In this document: piece after piece, positions 48,530 to 59,260 of the stretch
Position numbering within the stretch: position 1 is the first letter of the stretch
How the letters are laid out: each line of letters opens with the position of its first letter
Program-made: the position numbers and the translations under genes
Assembly (NCBI GenBank): GCA_030704615.1
Contig: CM060734.1
Span: 14,696,001 to 14,756,000 of the forward strand
Direction of reading: 5' to 3'
DNA: 60,000 nucleotides
Source of the DNA: Takakia lepidozioides
Taxonomy: Eukaryota; Streptophyta; Takakiopsida; Takakiales; Takakiaceae
The notes under the pieces: generated by a model
Seen by the model: the letters and a program-made list of their open reading frames with translations, nothing else
Told to the model about the DNA's origin: nothing
The model's database searches: none

Positions 48530-48722
48530 GGATGGGATGATAGATCCCAACCTTGCAGTGGTACCTGCAGGGTTGCGTTGCATGCTATGTGAGCATGCTC
48601 ATGGTGCCACCACTATGCTGGTGTATGATCGATGCTCAAGAGGTTGGCACATGGGATGCTTGACACCACCTCTTGAGAGGGTTCCCGATGGAGATTGGTT
48701 ATGTCCACACTGCTTGGGATAG
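48530..48722 (+). CDS. PHD finger at the 3' end of copy B
   Basis: Directly after integrase, in the adjoining frame, lies IDPNLAVVPAGLRCMLC, then YDRCSRGWHMGCLTPPL and GDWLCPHCLG, ending at TAG 48720. The spacing CxxC...(Y)DRC...HxxC...CxxC is that of a Cys4-His-Cys3 PHD finger. One zinc ligand is Tyr here but Cys in copy A (CDRC). PHD fingers typically bind histone H3 tails. In chromoviruses the corresponding position at the integrase end is taken by a chromodomain, so this module may direct integration; that is inference. Whether it was fused to integrase or separate is unclear because a frame change and stops lie between 48478 and 48540. Confidence 0.85.
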
Positions 48723-48984
48723 TGGCAGTGGATATGACTAGTGGCAGCTAACAAGACATGGGAGGCCAAGCTCATAGGAGTCAATACCTGAGATCTCAAG
48801 CTTAAGTTCACAGGTTGCAAGACGGCGACTAACGATAGGGCAACTCTTGTACCCGGCCTCTTGATCTATCGAGTTTGAGTGTAGTAAGGACAGTGGTGGA
48901 GGACTTAGTGAGGCTATGGCCACTATCACATCTTGTGGCTACCTGGACTTAGAGGGACCTAAGCGCCAGCTAGGGGGGCGATTA

Positions 48985-49310
48985 TGATGGACTAATGGCT
49001 GCACTAGTGGTGGCTATGGCAGCCTAGTGGTGGACTAGTGGCTGCACTAGTGGTGGCTAGTGACAACCTAGTGGTTGGACTAGTGGCTGCTCTAGTGGTA
49101 GCTAGTGGCAGCCTAGTGGTGGATTAGTGGCTGCACTAGTGGTGGCTAGTGGCAGCCTAGTGGTGGACTAGTGGCTGTACTAGTGGTGGCTAGTGGCAGC
49201 CTAGTGGTGCACTAGTGGTGGACTAGTGATAGACTAGTGTTTGGTGTGCACATGTGTTGTGTGGTTTTGGACAATGATGTAGTTGTGTAGCGATATGTAT
49301 GTGCACGACA
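48985..49310 (+). repeat. 44-bp minisatellite of CTAGTGG motifs
   Basis: After a purine tract (GCTAGGGGGGCGAT, 48969-48982) about five units of 43-45 bp with GGCTGCACTAGTGGTGGCTAG follow (48998, 49041, 49086, 49130, 49174). A conserved tail then ends in GTGCACGACA. A shorter version of the same block forms the second half of the 3' LTR. Confidence 0.85.
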
Positions 49311-49312
49311 AC

Positions 49313-49819
49313 TGTCAAGTTATTTTACCACTAGTGTGAAGTTAGCTAGGAAATAGCTAGCTTTTATATATTGACATTTGGGATTGACCCAAGTATCAAT
49401 CCAGGGGCCAATACATGTTTGGGCACCTGACGTTGTTATCTTCACGGCAGATCGCGGTGGGCTCATCTTTCTCGAGTTGAGCCTCACCGCGTCTAGCTAT
49501 GGCGCCGTAGTGTGGATTCCCCATGGCGTGGGGTGTACTTGGCTCGACTTAATATATGAGTGATGTTTTCATGTGCAAGTATGTGAGTTTGAGAGAGCTT
49601 GTGTGCTTGTGTCATTCTTTTCTTTATCATTGTGATGGACTAGTGGCAGCCTAGTGATGGACTAGTGGCTGCACTAGTGATGACTAGTGATTGTCTAGTG
49701 GCAGCCTAGTGGTGCACTAGTGGTGCACTAGTGATAGACTAGTGTTTGGTGTGCACATGTGTTGTGTGGTTTTGGACAGCGATGTAGTTGTGTAGTGATA
49801 TGTATGCGCACGCACGACA
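49313..49819 (+). repeat. 3' LTR of copy B
   Basis: Starts TGTCAAG and ends CACGACA. The first 310 bases match the 5' LTR and copy A's LTR; the second part is the CTAGTGG-rich block. GGGT follows at 49820, as it precedes 40346. Confidence 0.75.
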
Positions 49820-49969
49820 GGGTTGAGAAACTTTTTGAAACTTTGAAGCACATTTGAAACTTTGTGAAAACACGGAAAAATGTATGAGTTCGAAGCTCTG
49901 TACAGTGTTCGGCACCGCACATTGTTTCTGGCCCCTCTCTTATGTCAATTTGAATGTGCATCCTTGTAG

Positions 49970-52900
49970 GAGAAGATGCAAAGGGTGGAGGATGAGAACC
50001 CTTCAGTGCAGGAAAAGGAGATCATTGGTGATGTGGACGATGAGTTCTATGAAAGCAAAGCCGCGGAGATGCTGGGGGGGTCAGAAGGTAAATTCGCAGC
50101 TTGTGGTGCAAAGTATGCTTGCCCCGGGTGGGAGATTGAAGATTCCCCTGTGTAGGTTGGTTTCCATGCCCGTCGTTTGTCCACCCCTCATCAATGACAT
50201 CCAGAAGCTGGAGGCCAAGTTTGTTCATGGGTATTTGGATGGATCTGCATTTTTTTATGTTTCTACTAGGGATTCCAGAGGCAAGGAGCTCCTGGTGGAT
50301 GAGTCAATTGTGGACTCTTGGGATCCCATTTGGAGACAGGTGAACGAATCCTTCGAACTTCTTCTCTCCAGGAAACCTTCGACGCAAGCATTCTCAGCGA
50401 AGATGTTTCACGTATGGGATGGCAACCACCGGTTGCTTGCATGGATTGCTGTCATTGGGAGGCTGCACTCACAGGCGGAAGAGTGGCATTACCGTGTTCG
50501 AACGATGGTGCTAGATTGTGACGGGAACATGATGGGTCTTCTGACGGCAATGAATGATGTGAACAGGTTGGTTTCTCATTCTACATGTTCCTGTTGTGGT
50601 TCCATGGTTCTTTGGTTCCAATCCTCTGTTGTCGATTCTTGAATTTCATTCTGACTTTCACACATCAATCTGCAGAGGGACGGAGACATCACATGTGAAA
50701 ACGAGTCTGGTTCACACTCTGTACAGGATATAGAGAATCGGCCAGATGCCCTTGAGCAACTTCAAGACCATCCTTTCAGCAGAGACGTACAAGAAGTGTG
50801 AGAGCTCCAAGACATCAGAAACATGGTACTCGTTGATCCGTGAGGCTTTCATGGAGTATATGTACGCGGTGAGATACATCTTCAATCATCTGGCCTTTGG
50901 GTATTCTTGCTTCGAGATCTTTGTTTCTGTTTGTTTTCCTTGCCCTTGTGTTAATGCATCTGTCGTGCATTCTCTTGCAGCAAGACATTGCAGATGCAAG
51001 ACAACGTGACAAACTAGAATACTACAGCTCTACCCCTGAAGAGAGAAGGACGGCAAAGGGGGTTGAGAGTCACATCAAGCAAGAGATGACCGCCACAAGA
51101 AAAAATATTATGAGTGCTTTTGTGAAGCAGTTGAGAATTGCCGACCCATCCTTCAGACTGCAGTTTCTTCAAGAGGTGAAAAATCATTTCAACAAGCCAG
51201 GCAAGCCCGAGATGGCCCAGGAGAAGTTTCACAGGTTGTCTACCGCCGTTGTGTCTTCAGAACAGAAGGTGAAGTGGCTGGAGATATAGAAATCCAATCC
51301 CACTGTTAGGGACACCCACATGTTCCCCAGGCTGGAGAAAGATAAGAAGACCCAGCGTGTCATTCCAGTCAATGACAATATGATGGACACATGGGAAGTA
51401 TGATGTCATTTGCTGTGTCATTTTCTTTTCGCTTTTCTATCGTTCTCTTTCCATGTTCCATTGGCTGTGATTGTTTTCTGGTTCATTCTTGCATTGGAAT
51501 TGTTTTGCAGTTGGAGGAAAGGGCCCAGTCTGTTCTACATACGCAGCTGACTGACTATGGCATCACCATGACAACACCGAAGGTCACCTTCCAAGCATAC
51601 ATGCGGAAAAGGAGAGCCACAGTGTGGCAATCTTGTTTCTTCAGGGAGTTCAATAAGGAGGGTGGCATCAGTCAAACAAATGAACTTGACCAGCAAGAGA
51701 AATGAGAGAAAGCCTGGAAACGATGCCTTTACAGGTGCGAAATGGACTATGCTTCTTTGTTTTGCAAAGACACACTCTCCTCCATCCAACCTGATATGTG
51801 CAGGCTCATATGAGTGTGCGGTGCCACACACTCATTTGTTTTGTCCGTGTGTAGTAATACCAACGTGCACACCCTAGGGCCTTCAGGCTATTTTGTATGT
51901 GGTGGTTACAGTGTGCGGTGCCGCATACTCTTTTTGGGGGTCTTCGTGATGTGGTAGAAAAACTAGGAGACAATAGTTGCAATGCATAATGAGGCTGTTT
52001 CTGTGCCTGCAGGTACATAAAGTATGTTCTCATGGCAGAGAACTGCTTGGACAAACATCCTGATTTCGTGGATCTGTGGCTTGTTCCTGTTGGCAACCAG
52101 ACCATGTTTACTACAGGGATCTTGCAGGACTGGGGCCCAGACCATCTTTCTACCTGTGGTTGGTATTTGGATTGCCCTGTTTCTGAGACCCCACCGCAGG
52201 AGGTGTCTTTGAGGAGAGAGAATGAGCGTGTAGCAGCCACCGCCGCAGTTGCCGACCTCGAGATTCATGATAAAAATTTGAGGACACTTGCAGAGAAGGA
52301 GCTTCCCGCTCAGGATACCCCGGGTAAAGGTAGAAAGGCAAATGGAAATGATGTTGCTGTTGGTGGGGGGAAAGGAAGGGGTAAGGGGAAGGGAGCGCAG
52401 GGGCAAGTAGGTGGGCAGGGAAGTGTTGCAGAAACTGGCCCTACGGCGGATGTCCAGCCGACCAAAGAGACTCCACCGCATGGTAGGGGATCCGGGAGAA
52501 AGAACAAGGGGGTGGTTGAACCTAATGACCCGTACCATGCGGTGGAGCATCCCACGAGGGTCATTCGCCCTACCAGGTTGGAGATGGCCAACGTCGGGTT
52601 AAAGAAATCTGATTACAAGGGCGATCCATCAGCAGTGTGGGAGAGGATGTGGGAGTTCATCGGCACGGTGCATGTTGTCTTCTGCTTCTTGTGTGTTGTG
52701 GGCATGGCTCGTTTCAATCCTCTTGAGCATTCGCTTGCATGCTTGTTTGCAGGCAAAAATGACCAAATCCTGGGTGAACGGGAAGGAGAAGCCATATGGA
52801 GCCAAACTCATCATCTTGGACATCCCTGATGGGTTGCCAGTCCCGGATGTCCCTCCAGCGGGTGCTTGTCCAAGTTGGAATGCTTTTGATGAGCGCTACT

Positions 52901-53372
52901 GGCGGTGGGTTTTCTCCTTTTGCAATTTCTTTCTGTCCGATGCAGGTGTTTTGGTGCTCATCCAGTCGGTGGTGCTCATCCAGTCCACCGACCTTCGTTG
53001 TCGCCGTGCATTTGCCAGCTATTTGAAAGCCTCAGATATGAGGGTCGTGAAGACATGGAATTGTATGAACAGCATGTACCTGGCGAAGGGGGATCGTTCA
53101 GGAGAGATGGTAAATCTGCCTTCTTATTCCTCTTCTGGTGGGGTCTCGGATGGAGTTGCATAAGTCGCTAAAATGAATATGGAGGGGCCTGGTTTTCAAG
53201 CTTCTTAGTTCCTTGTGGATGTCGTGTTCGCAGACTCGTCTGTTTGAAGCAGTTTGTCTCGTCTGAGTGCATCCACCTATGACTCCAGCCGTCATTAGGG
53301 AGTTCGCCATCACTCATGGGGGCAAGTTCATAGACGAAAGGACAGATCCTCCCACAGATGACATGCACCACA
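49970..53372 (+). pseudogene. Spliced gene with ParB-like DGNHR motif and possible methyltransferase-like C-terminus
   Basis: Exons with GT-AG borders: 49970-50566, 50676-50868, 50981-51397, 51511-51734, 52013-52667, 52753-52904, 52946-53109 and 53234 to about 53372. Phases agree across the first five junctions. Exon 1 has FHVWDGNHRLLAWIAVIG, resembling the DGxHR box of ParB/sulfiredoxin-like domains. Exon 5 has a Gly/Lys-rich linker. Exon 6 has AKLIILDIPDGLPVPDVP and exon 7 GVLVLIQ then RCRRAFASYLKASDMRVVK, an alternating strand-helix pattern reminiscent of an N6/N4-type DNA methylase, though a canonical DPPY is not present. Stops at 50731, 51287, 51703 and 53264, a frame change near 50150 and a probable one-base shift at exon 7 mark it as decayed. 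The 3' end is cut by a LINE. Phage-type ParB-methylase proteins are a possible source; this is inference. Confidence 0.65.
51812..51930. repeat. Two palindrome copies in intron of the ParB-motif gene
   Basis: GAGTGTGCGGTGCCACAC at 51812 and CAGTGTGCGGTGCCGCAT at 51909 are variants of the satellite palindrome. They lie 97 bp apart within the intron 51735-52012. A further copy lies at 49903, just before the exon at 49970. Confidence 0.85.
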
Positions 53373-56076
53373 ACTACGTGGACAGGGCCAGGGCTTTTCA
53401 TAGCAGCCAAAGCATCCACTGCCCTACCAAGCTCATCCACAGTAAAGGGTTCAGCCAACCTGTTCTTGTCTAACAAGCAAGGAGTATTGTGCAGGAGAGT
53501 GTTCCTTCATCAATCAAGGGTGAGCTAGGCCTTTTTTCAAAAAGGTGCCTAAAAACATCTGCAGCAATATTTGACATTTTCTTTGGGTCAGAAGACTGCA
53601 AACCAGAGGCATCACGTAAAGAGGGGATTAGAAAGGAGGACCGACGCTAAGCAGCCTTAGCAAAGAAATACTTAGTCATTTTTTCTCCCTTCAAGGACCA
53701 ATTGATTCCAGTCTTGATCCTCATCAATTGCTCCCTAGTATGGCATAGAGAGGAGAGGTTCATTTTGGCTGTTTTGTACCAGATCAGGGTCTGGGGGTCA
53801 TCCATACCTTCCTGAAGTTGAAACTGGCAAAAATGCAGGCACTTTATGAGGGCTTTTTCCTTGCGTTGAGACTCTTCAACTTTCTTTCTAGATAGCTGTT
53901 GGCAGACAATCCTCAAGGTCTGCATTTTAGAAAAGAAAAGAAGAGTGGGAGATGAAAAAGGGAAGACAGCAGAGGACCAAGCCCTTTTAAGAGTGAGGAT
54001 GACCTCGGGGTCAGCAAGAAAGGATGGGTTTAATTTGTAGTAGCCCCTTTCTTTCACCCTAGACCCAGGGGTATGGAGGAGGAGTTGGATAGTGGAGTGG
54101 TCAAATCCAGGAGCAATGGGAGCAATTGGGGATCGAACTGACCAGGTTAACAAGTGAGCGGAACAATAGAGCCTATCCAAACAAGCAAGAGAGAGATTCG
54201 GGGGATCTCTATTGTTGGACCAGGTGTACTTTAATTCCCCCCCAGCCGGAGGGAAAGCATTGAGCAACCCAATTGCCATACAAAAAGAGTCCCATGAATC
54301 CCTTTCATCGGTAGAGAGGCCATGTACATTTGAGCCAAAACGGTCAGAATCATACTCTACCATGTTGAAATCCCCGCCCACCACCCAGTGCTGAATGTCA
54401 AGATGTTGCATCACTTTTAGTCTCAAGAGGGCCCATTGATCCAGCCTTTCCCCTTCGGCATTTGGAGCATACACATTGACTATCCCAATTTTCCCCATTG
54501 ACGGACCAAGGTTCATGGTTATTGTTTGAACACGACCCTGAACCCAAATATCATTAGCCAAAATTGATGGGCCTGGGGGAAAGCAGTATTGTTGTCCCTC
54601 CTTTGGAGTCCAATACAGTTGGGTTCCAGAAAGCGAAGTTAGAAGGCCAAATAGACCCTCCCAGCAAGGTTATTTTCTAAGGATCCAGCTTGTGTTCTTG
54701 GAGCAAGATAATAGAAGAGGTGTTGAGAAGAGAAGAGCTCCAATGTCTGATCCTGGCCCTTTTAGGGGCCGAGTGATGTGACCCAATACCTCTTATATTC
54801 CAGCTAATGAGGGAGAATTTCATGAAGGAGTAGGAAGAAAGCCCACGGTGACCCCGTGATCTGATGGCCAAGTTGGAAGAAAACGGAACTTGGTTCTTTT
54901 GTCCGTGGGTTGCAGTGTTGAGATCCATTTAAAGCCAATAGGGGGAGGGAGCACAGTGCAGGCAACTTCCACATAATAAAACCCCTAGATCTCTTCCTTT
55001 TGCTAACACAAGGCAGATCTAGGAATTGGTTCCTACAATCCGTGTGCACAGACAGCCCCTTCAAAGACAAGTCCCAGGTCATGGTTGCAGACAGAAAGCA
55101 AAGAGCAGCAGGGGAGGAGACTGGCATGGAGGTTTCATTCCACCCTGGCAGGATACGCTGGCTAGAATCTGGCTGGTCAAACACCAATGTCCAGCCCTGA
55201 TTGGAATTGATAGCATCTAGAGCAAAGAAGAGGAGGGGAGAGTAAGCATGAGAGATCATGCTTACCGGGGGAGGTGAGTCGACAGTTTCTTCTGGCTGGA
55301 TCAGCTCGTTGACATTCTTGCCGGCCCCATTAGATGAAAGGAGCATGTCGTTTTTGTTATACATGACCATTGCCTTATTGTTGCTGGTCTCCTTGTCGAG
55401 CATGTTGTTTTCATTCTGGCGTGAGAAGGCGTTCAGCTTCCGCATGCCTTTGAGGTCTGCCACCATCTTGAGGCCTTCCTCCAAAATGAGAGAAGCACAA
55501 GCCCATGCGGTTGGATTGTTGACCCTGCAAGACAGCCCAAATTTGTCCACCCACATCCACTTGTCAGGTTTCCCAGTGGTGTCCAAGTTGTTGACATGGA
55601 AAATCGGCAAAACATGGATCACAGTCAGGTTAACAAGAGCGGGATTGTTTTCAACCAGAATGCCTATGTGCTGAATTTGAGGTAGCGAGAGGGAGATGTG
55701 TGGGAAGAACTCCCTGAGGATTTGCATGGACAAGTGGAGGGTGATCTCCGCAGCCATAAGCCCAGTGGCCAAGGAGTCTGAGACCCATGCAGAGCGGAAA
55801 CCCTCACCATCTTTAGGGATACAGAAGTTCGTGCACTCGTCAAAGAACGTGTAAACAAGAGGAGTGACGCATATTGCCGCTTTCTCTCTAGCGTAAGCAG
55901 ACCCCGGAGCCCATCCCGTAAGTGGTCTGTTGGTGAAAGAGTGCATCTCCAGGAATGAAATAGCCAAACTGGTGCTATCCAGAAGTTGCAATTCTTCTTC
56001 CGAAAAGAGGAAGGAAGCCCAGGCCTCCTTGATTCTGACTGGAGCGAGATCGTATGGTTGAATTGGATGAATCTGT
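53373..56076 (-). pseudogene. LINE (L1-type): ORF1 end, endonuclease and RT start
   Basis: The minus strand reads an ORF1-like protein from about 56076 to 54960, including FCIPKDGEGFRSAWVSDSL and KPDKWMWVDKFGLSCRVNN. An ORF2 starts near 54928 with FSLISWNIRGIGSHHSA, LLQEHKLDP and (54561-53647) GKIGIVNVYAPNAEG, WVVGGDFNMVEYDSDRFG and SDNRDP-like LINE endonuclease blocks. The RT start LAEPFTVDELGRAVDALA is at about 53460-53400. The unit is cut near 53373 where the ParB-gene exon begins, and at 56077 by the CACTA end. A frame change after WVVGGDFN-containing exon sequence near 53647 is visible. It is inactive because the RT is missing. Confidence 0.8.
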
Positions 56077-56529
56077 CACTACAAGGAATAGGTGTTTTTC
56101 GCACCTGACTCGCGGTTGCGATTCTGTCCGAAACGACTGCACGTGGGACTCCAGGTTGTGAATGACGACTTGCCAGTCGTTGCAGTCGTTTTTATGCCAC
56201 GCTGGCATAAAGGATGGAGTATACAAGTCGCAAAAGTGAACTCCAGGTTTCACGCCGATTTAAAGGCTGATTTCCAAAAATCGGAAAAAAACATATTTTT
56301 TATATTAATGAAATTTGCAGTCGTGTTGACGACTGCGGGTTGGATCCCCCGGGGATTTTTTTTCAATTGTAACCTATATGGCACTATTTTGAAATTACAA
56401 TGACACGCGTCGAATTACGAGCGGGACAATTGATAGGGAGCTCGGGTTGTGGGCTCCGTAAGTCGCAATGAGGGGGCCGAGGACTTAGCGAGATTTTCAA
56501 GTCACTCCTGCTCGGCGAACGCGACCTCC

Positions 56530-57830
56530 ATCTCCTTCTTCTTCCCTTCCTTCATGTGTTTGCAATGCGTGTGTGATCCTGGCAGCCCTGCAAAAGGGCA
56601 AAGAAGTCCATGCTGACATTGTCGAAGCTAGAATCGTACCAGATGTTGTTCTGGACACTGCTCTGATGAACATATATGCAAAATGTAGGAGTATCGAGGA
56701 TGCAAAGGGAATGTTGGACAATATGGCCGAATGAGATGTGGTGTCTTGGACTGCGATGATCACAGCTTATGCACAGCAGGGACGCGGGATGGAGGCTTTG
56801 GAGACCTATGAGAAACTGATGAGGGAAGAGGTGAAGCCCGACCAGATCACCCCAGGTTCGGTTTGCAAGGTGTGTGCGAGCCTGACAGCGCTGGATAAGG
56901 GCAAGGAAGTCCATGGGGACATTGTCAAAGCTGGAATTTTACCAGATGTCATTCTGAATAGTACCATGGTGGACATGTATGTTAAATGTGCTCTGGAAAA
57001 GGGGAAAGAGGTCCATGGCGACATCTTCAGAGCTGGAATTGTACTAGATGTCATTCTGAACAATACCCTGGTGGACATGTTTGCAAAATGTGAATGCATC
57101 TAGGATGCAAAAGGAGTGTTCGATACTATGGTTGAACCAGATGTGGTATCATGGAGTGCGATGCTTGCAGGGTATGCACAGCAGGGACGTGGGATGGAGG
57201 CTTTGGAGACCTATGAGCGAATGATGGGGGAAGCACTGGAGAAGGGCAAAGAGGTGCATGGGGATATCATCAAAGCTGGAATTGTACCAAATGTCAATCT
57301 GAACACTACCTTGGCAACTCTGGAAAAAGGGAAAGAGGTCCATGGCGACATCTTCAGAGCTGGAATTGTACCAGATGTCATTCGGAACAATACCCTAGTG
57401 GACATGTTTGCAAAATGTGGGTGCATCTAGGATGCAAAGGGAGTGTTCGACATTATGGCTGAACGAGATGTGGTGTCGTGGAGTGCGATGCTTGCAGGGT
57501 ATGCACAATAAGGACGTGGGATGGAGGCTTTGGAGACTTATGAGCAAATGATGGGGGAAGCACATCATGTTTGTGTGCATTTGTAATGCTTGTGCAAGCC
57601 TGGCAACCCTGGAGAAGGGCAAAGAGGTGCATGGGGATATCATCAAAGTTGGAATTGTACCAAATGTCAATTTGAACACTACCCTGGCAGCTCTGGAAAA
57701 AGGGAAAGAGGTCCATGGCGACATCTTCAGAGCTGGAATTGTACCAGATGTTATTCGGAACAATACCCAGGTGGACATGTTTGCAAAATATGGGTGCCTC
57801 CAAGAGGGCCGCATTTCAAGCTCCACATTA
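56530..57830 (+). pseudogene. PLS-type pentatricopeptide repeat pseudogene
   Basis: Plus-strand frames encode typical plant PPR blocks: DVVSWTAMITAYAQQGRGM, LDKGKEVHGDIVKAGILPD, NSTMVDMYVKC, VVSWSAMLAGYAQQGRGM. PPR proteins bind organellar RNA through such arrays. In-frame stops include TGA near 56732, TAG near 57101 and 57428, and TAA near 57508, several at positions where IQDA or AQQG is expected. Segments starting LEKGKEVHGDIFRAGIV recur at about 56992, 57323 and 57693, showing internal duplication. No start, targeting peptide or C-terminal E/DYW domain is seen, so this is a captured fragment. Confidence 0.9.
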
Positions 57831-59260
57831 CCTACGATTTCTTGTGGAAGGATAGCTACAAGAAACCTGCATGGGTAGATGGTCAACTGGAAGCCATAGC
57901 AGCGGCGCCACAATTGATAAAATCAGACACTGCTAAGGAGGGCACCTTCTTCAACACATTTCACCCTATTTTTTCCTCTTATCAGAATCCTTCTTCTTCC
58001 ATGTTGAATTTTGCAAGTTAGCTGTTTGAGTGAACCTTTGATAGTTTGGAGTGACTTTGACATGATACTGCCAAAGTGACAACAGTAAAGTATCCAAAAA
58101 CAGGTAACAGAGATGATGAGAAGCTGTGGAATGAGTACTTTTCTGACCCCAGTCAATGGTGGGACAACCGAGGCAAAAAGGAAAATGCCTGTATAATTAC
58201 AGAGAGTAGCAGACGTAATTCAGCATATGAATGAGTATGATAAGTTGAGTTGGGTGTTTCCTAGAACAAATGTAGGCTGTCGTTGTCAGCTGCTAGCATC
58301 AAGGCAAGGATGTATGCATGATTTGTGCAGAGGCATGGATGGTTGAAGGAGCAGGGATAGAGTGTGGGTCCAGATTCATCCAAGAGGGCCGGATTTCAAC
58401 CTCCAGATTACCTATATTGATTCCTTGTGGAAGGATAGCTACAACAAACCTGCATGGGAAGATGGTCAACTGGAAGTCACAGCAGCAGCGGGACAATTGA
58501 TAAAATCAAGCACTGCTAATGAAGGCACCTTCTTCAACACATTTCACCCTGTTTTTCCCTCTTATCAGAACCGGCCCTAAATTTCCATGTTGAATTCTTC
58601 AAGTTAGCTGGTTGAGTGAACCTAGTTTGGAGTGACTTTGACATGATACTGCCAATGTGACACCAGGAAAGTATCGGAAAACATGTAACAGAGATGAGGA
58701 GAAGCTGGGGAATGAACATGTTTTTGACCCCAGTCAACAGTGGGACAATCGAGACCAAAAGATGAATGTCTGTTAGATTACAGAAAGTAGTCGACACAAT
58801 TCAGCATAGGAACTAGAGTGATAAGCTAAGTTGGGTGTTTCCTAGAACAACTTTATGCTGTCATTGTCATCTGCTAGCAACAAGGGATGAATGCATGATT
58901 TGTGCAAACGCATGGATAGCTGAAGGAGCAGGGATAGAGTGTGGGTCCAGATTCATCCAAGAAGGCCGGATTTCAAGCTCCAGATTATCTATGATTCCTT
59001 GTGGAAGAGAAACATGCATGGGTACATGGTCAACTGGAAGCCACAGCAGCAACGACACAATTGATAAAATCAGTCACTGCTAATCAAGGCACCTTCTTCA
59101 ACACACTTCACCCTATTTTCCCCTCTTATCAGAATCGGCCCTAAATTTTCATGTTGAATTCTGCAAGTTAGCTGGTTGAGTGAACCTTTGATAGTTTGGA
59201 GTGACTTTGACATGATACTGCCAAAGTGACAACATAGAAGTATCTAGAAACAGGTTCCAA
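57797..59260 (+). repeat. Three tandem copies of about 580 bp
   Basis: The unit starts CAAGAGGGCCG at about 57800, 58381 and 58958 (the last with CAAGAAGGCCG). It includes GGAAGGATAGCTACAA, AATTGATAAAATCA and CACTGCTAA blocks in each. The third copy is incomplete. Each unit can encode KDSYxKPAWxDGQLE-like peptides, but frames are broken and no family is recognised. The first copy is joined directly to the PPR fragment. Confidence 0.85.

Larger units (their letters stand above)
40346..49819 (+). mobile_element. Ty3/gypsy retrotransposon copy B with DNA methyltransferase and PHD finger
   Basis: The element is bounded by TGTCAAG at 40346 and CACGACA at 49819, with GGGT immediately before and immediately after, a candidate 4-bp target duplication. 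It lies inside the palindromic satellite. Gene order: gag, protease, C5 methyltransferase, short RT/RNase H remnant, integrase, PHD finger, all plus strand. Gag reads in one frame, and protease through RNase H remnant in another. It lacks RT and RNase H cores, so it could only have moved with help from a complete relative such as copy A's progenitor. Confidence 0.85.

Noticed and set aside
52310-52591. Pro/Phe-rich minus-strand frame
   Set aside because: Antisense to the Gly/Lys-rich linker of the ParB-motif gene.
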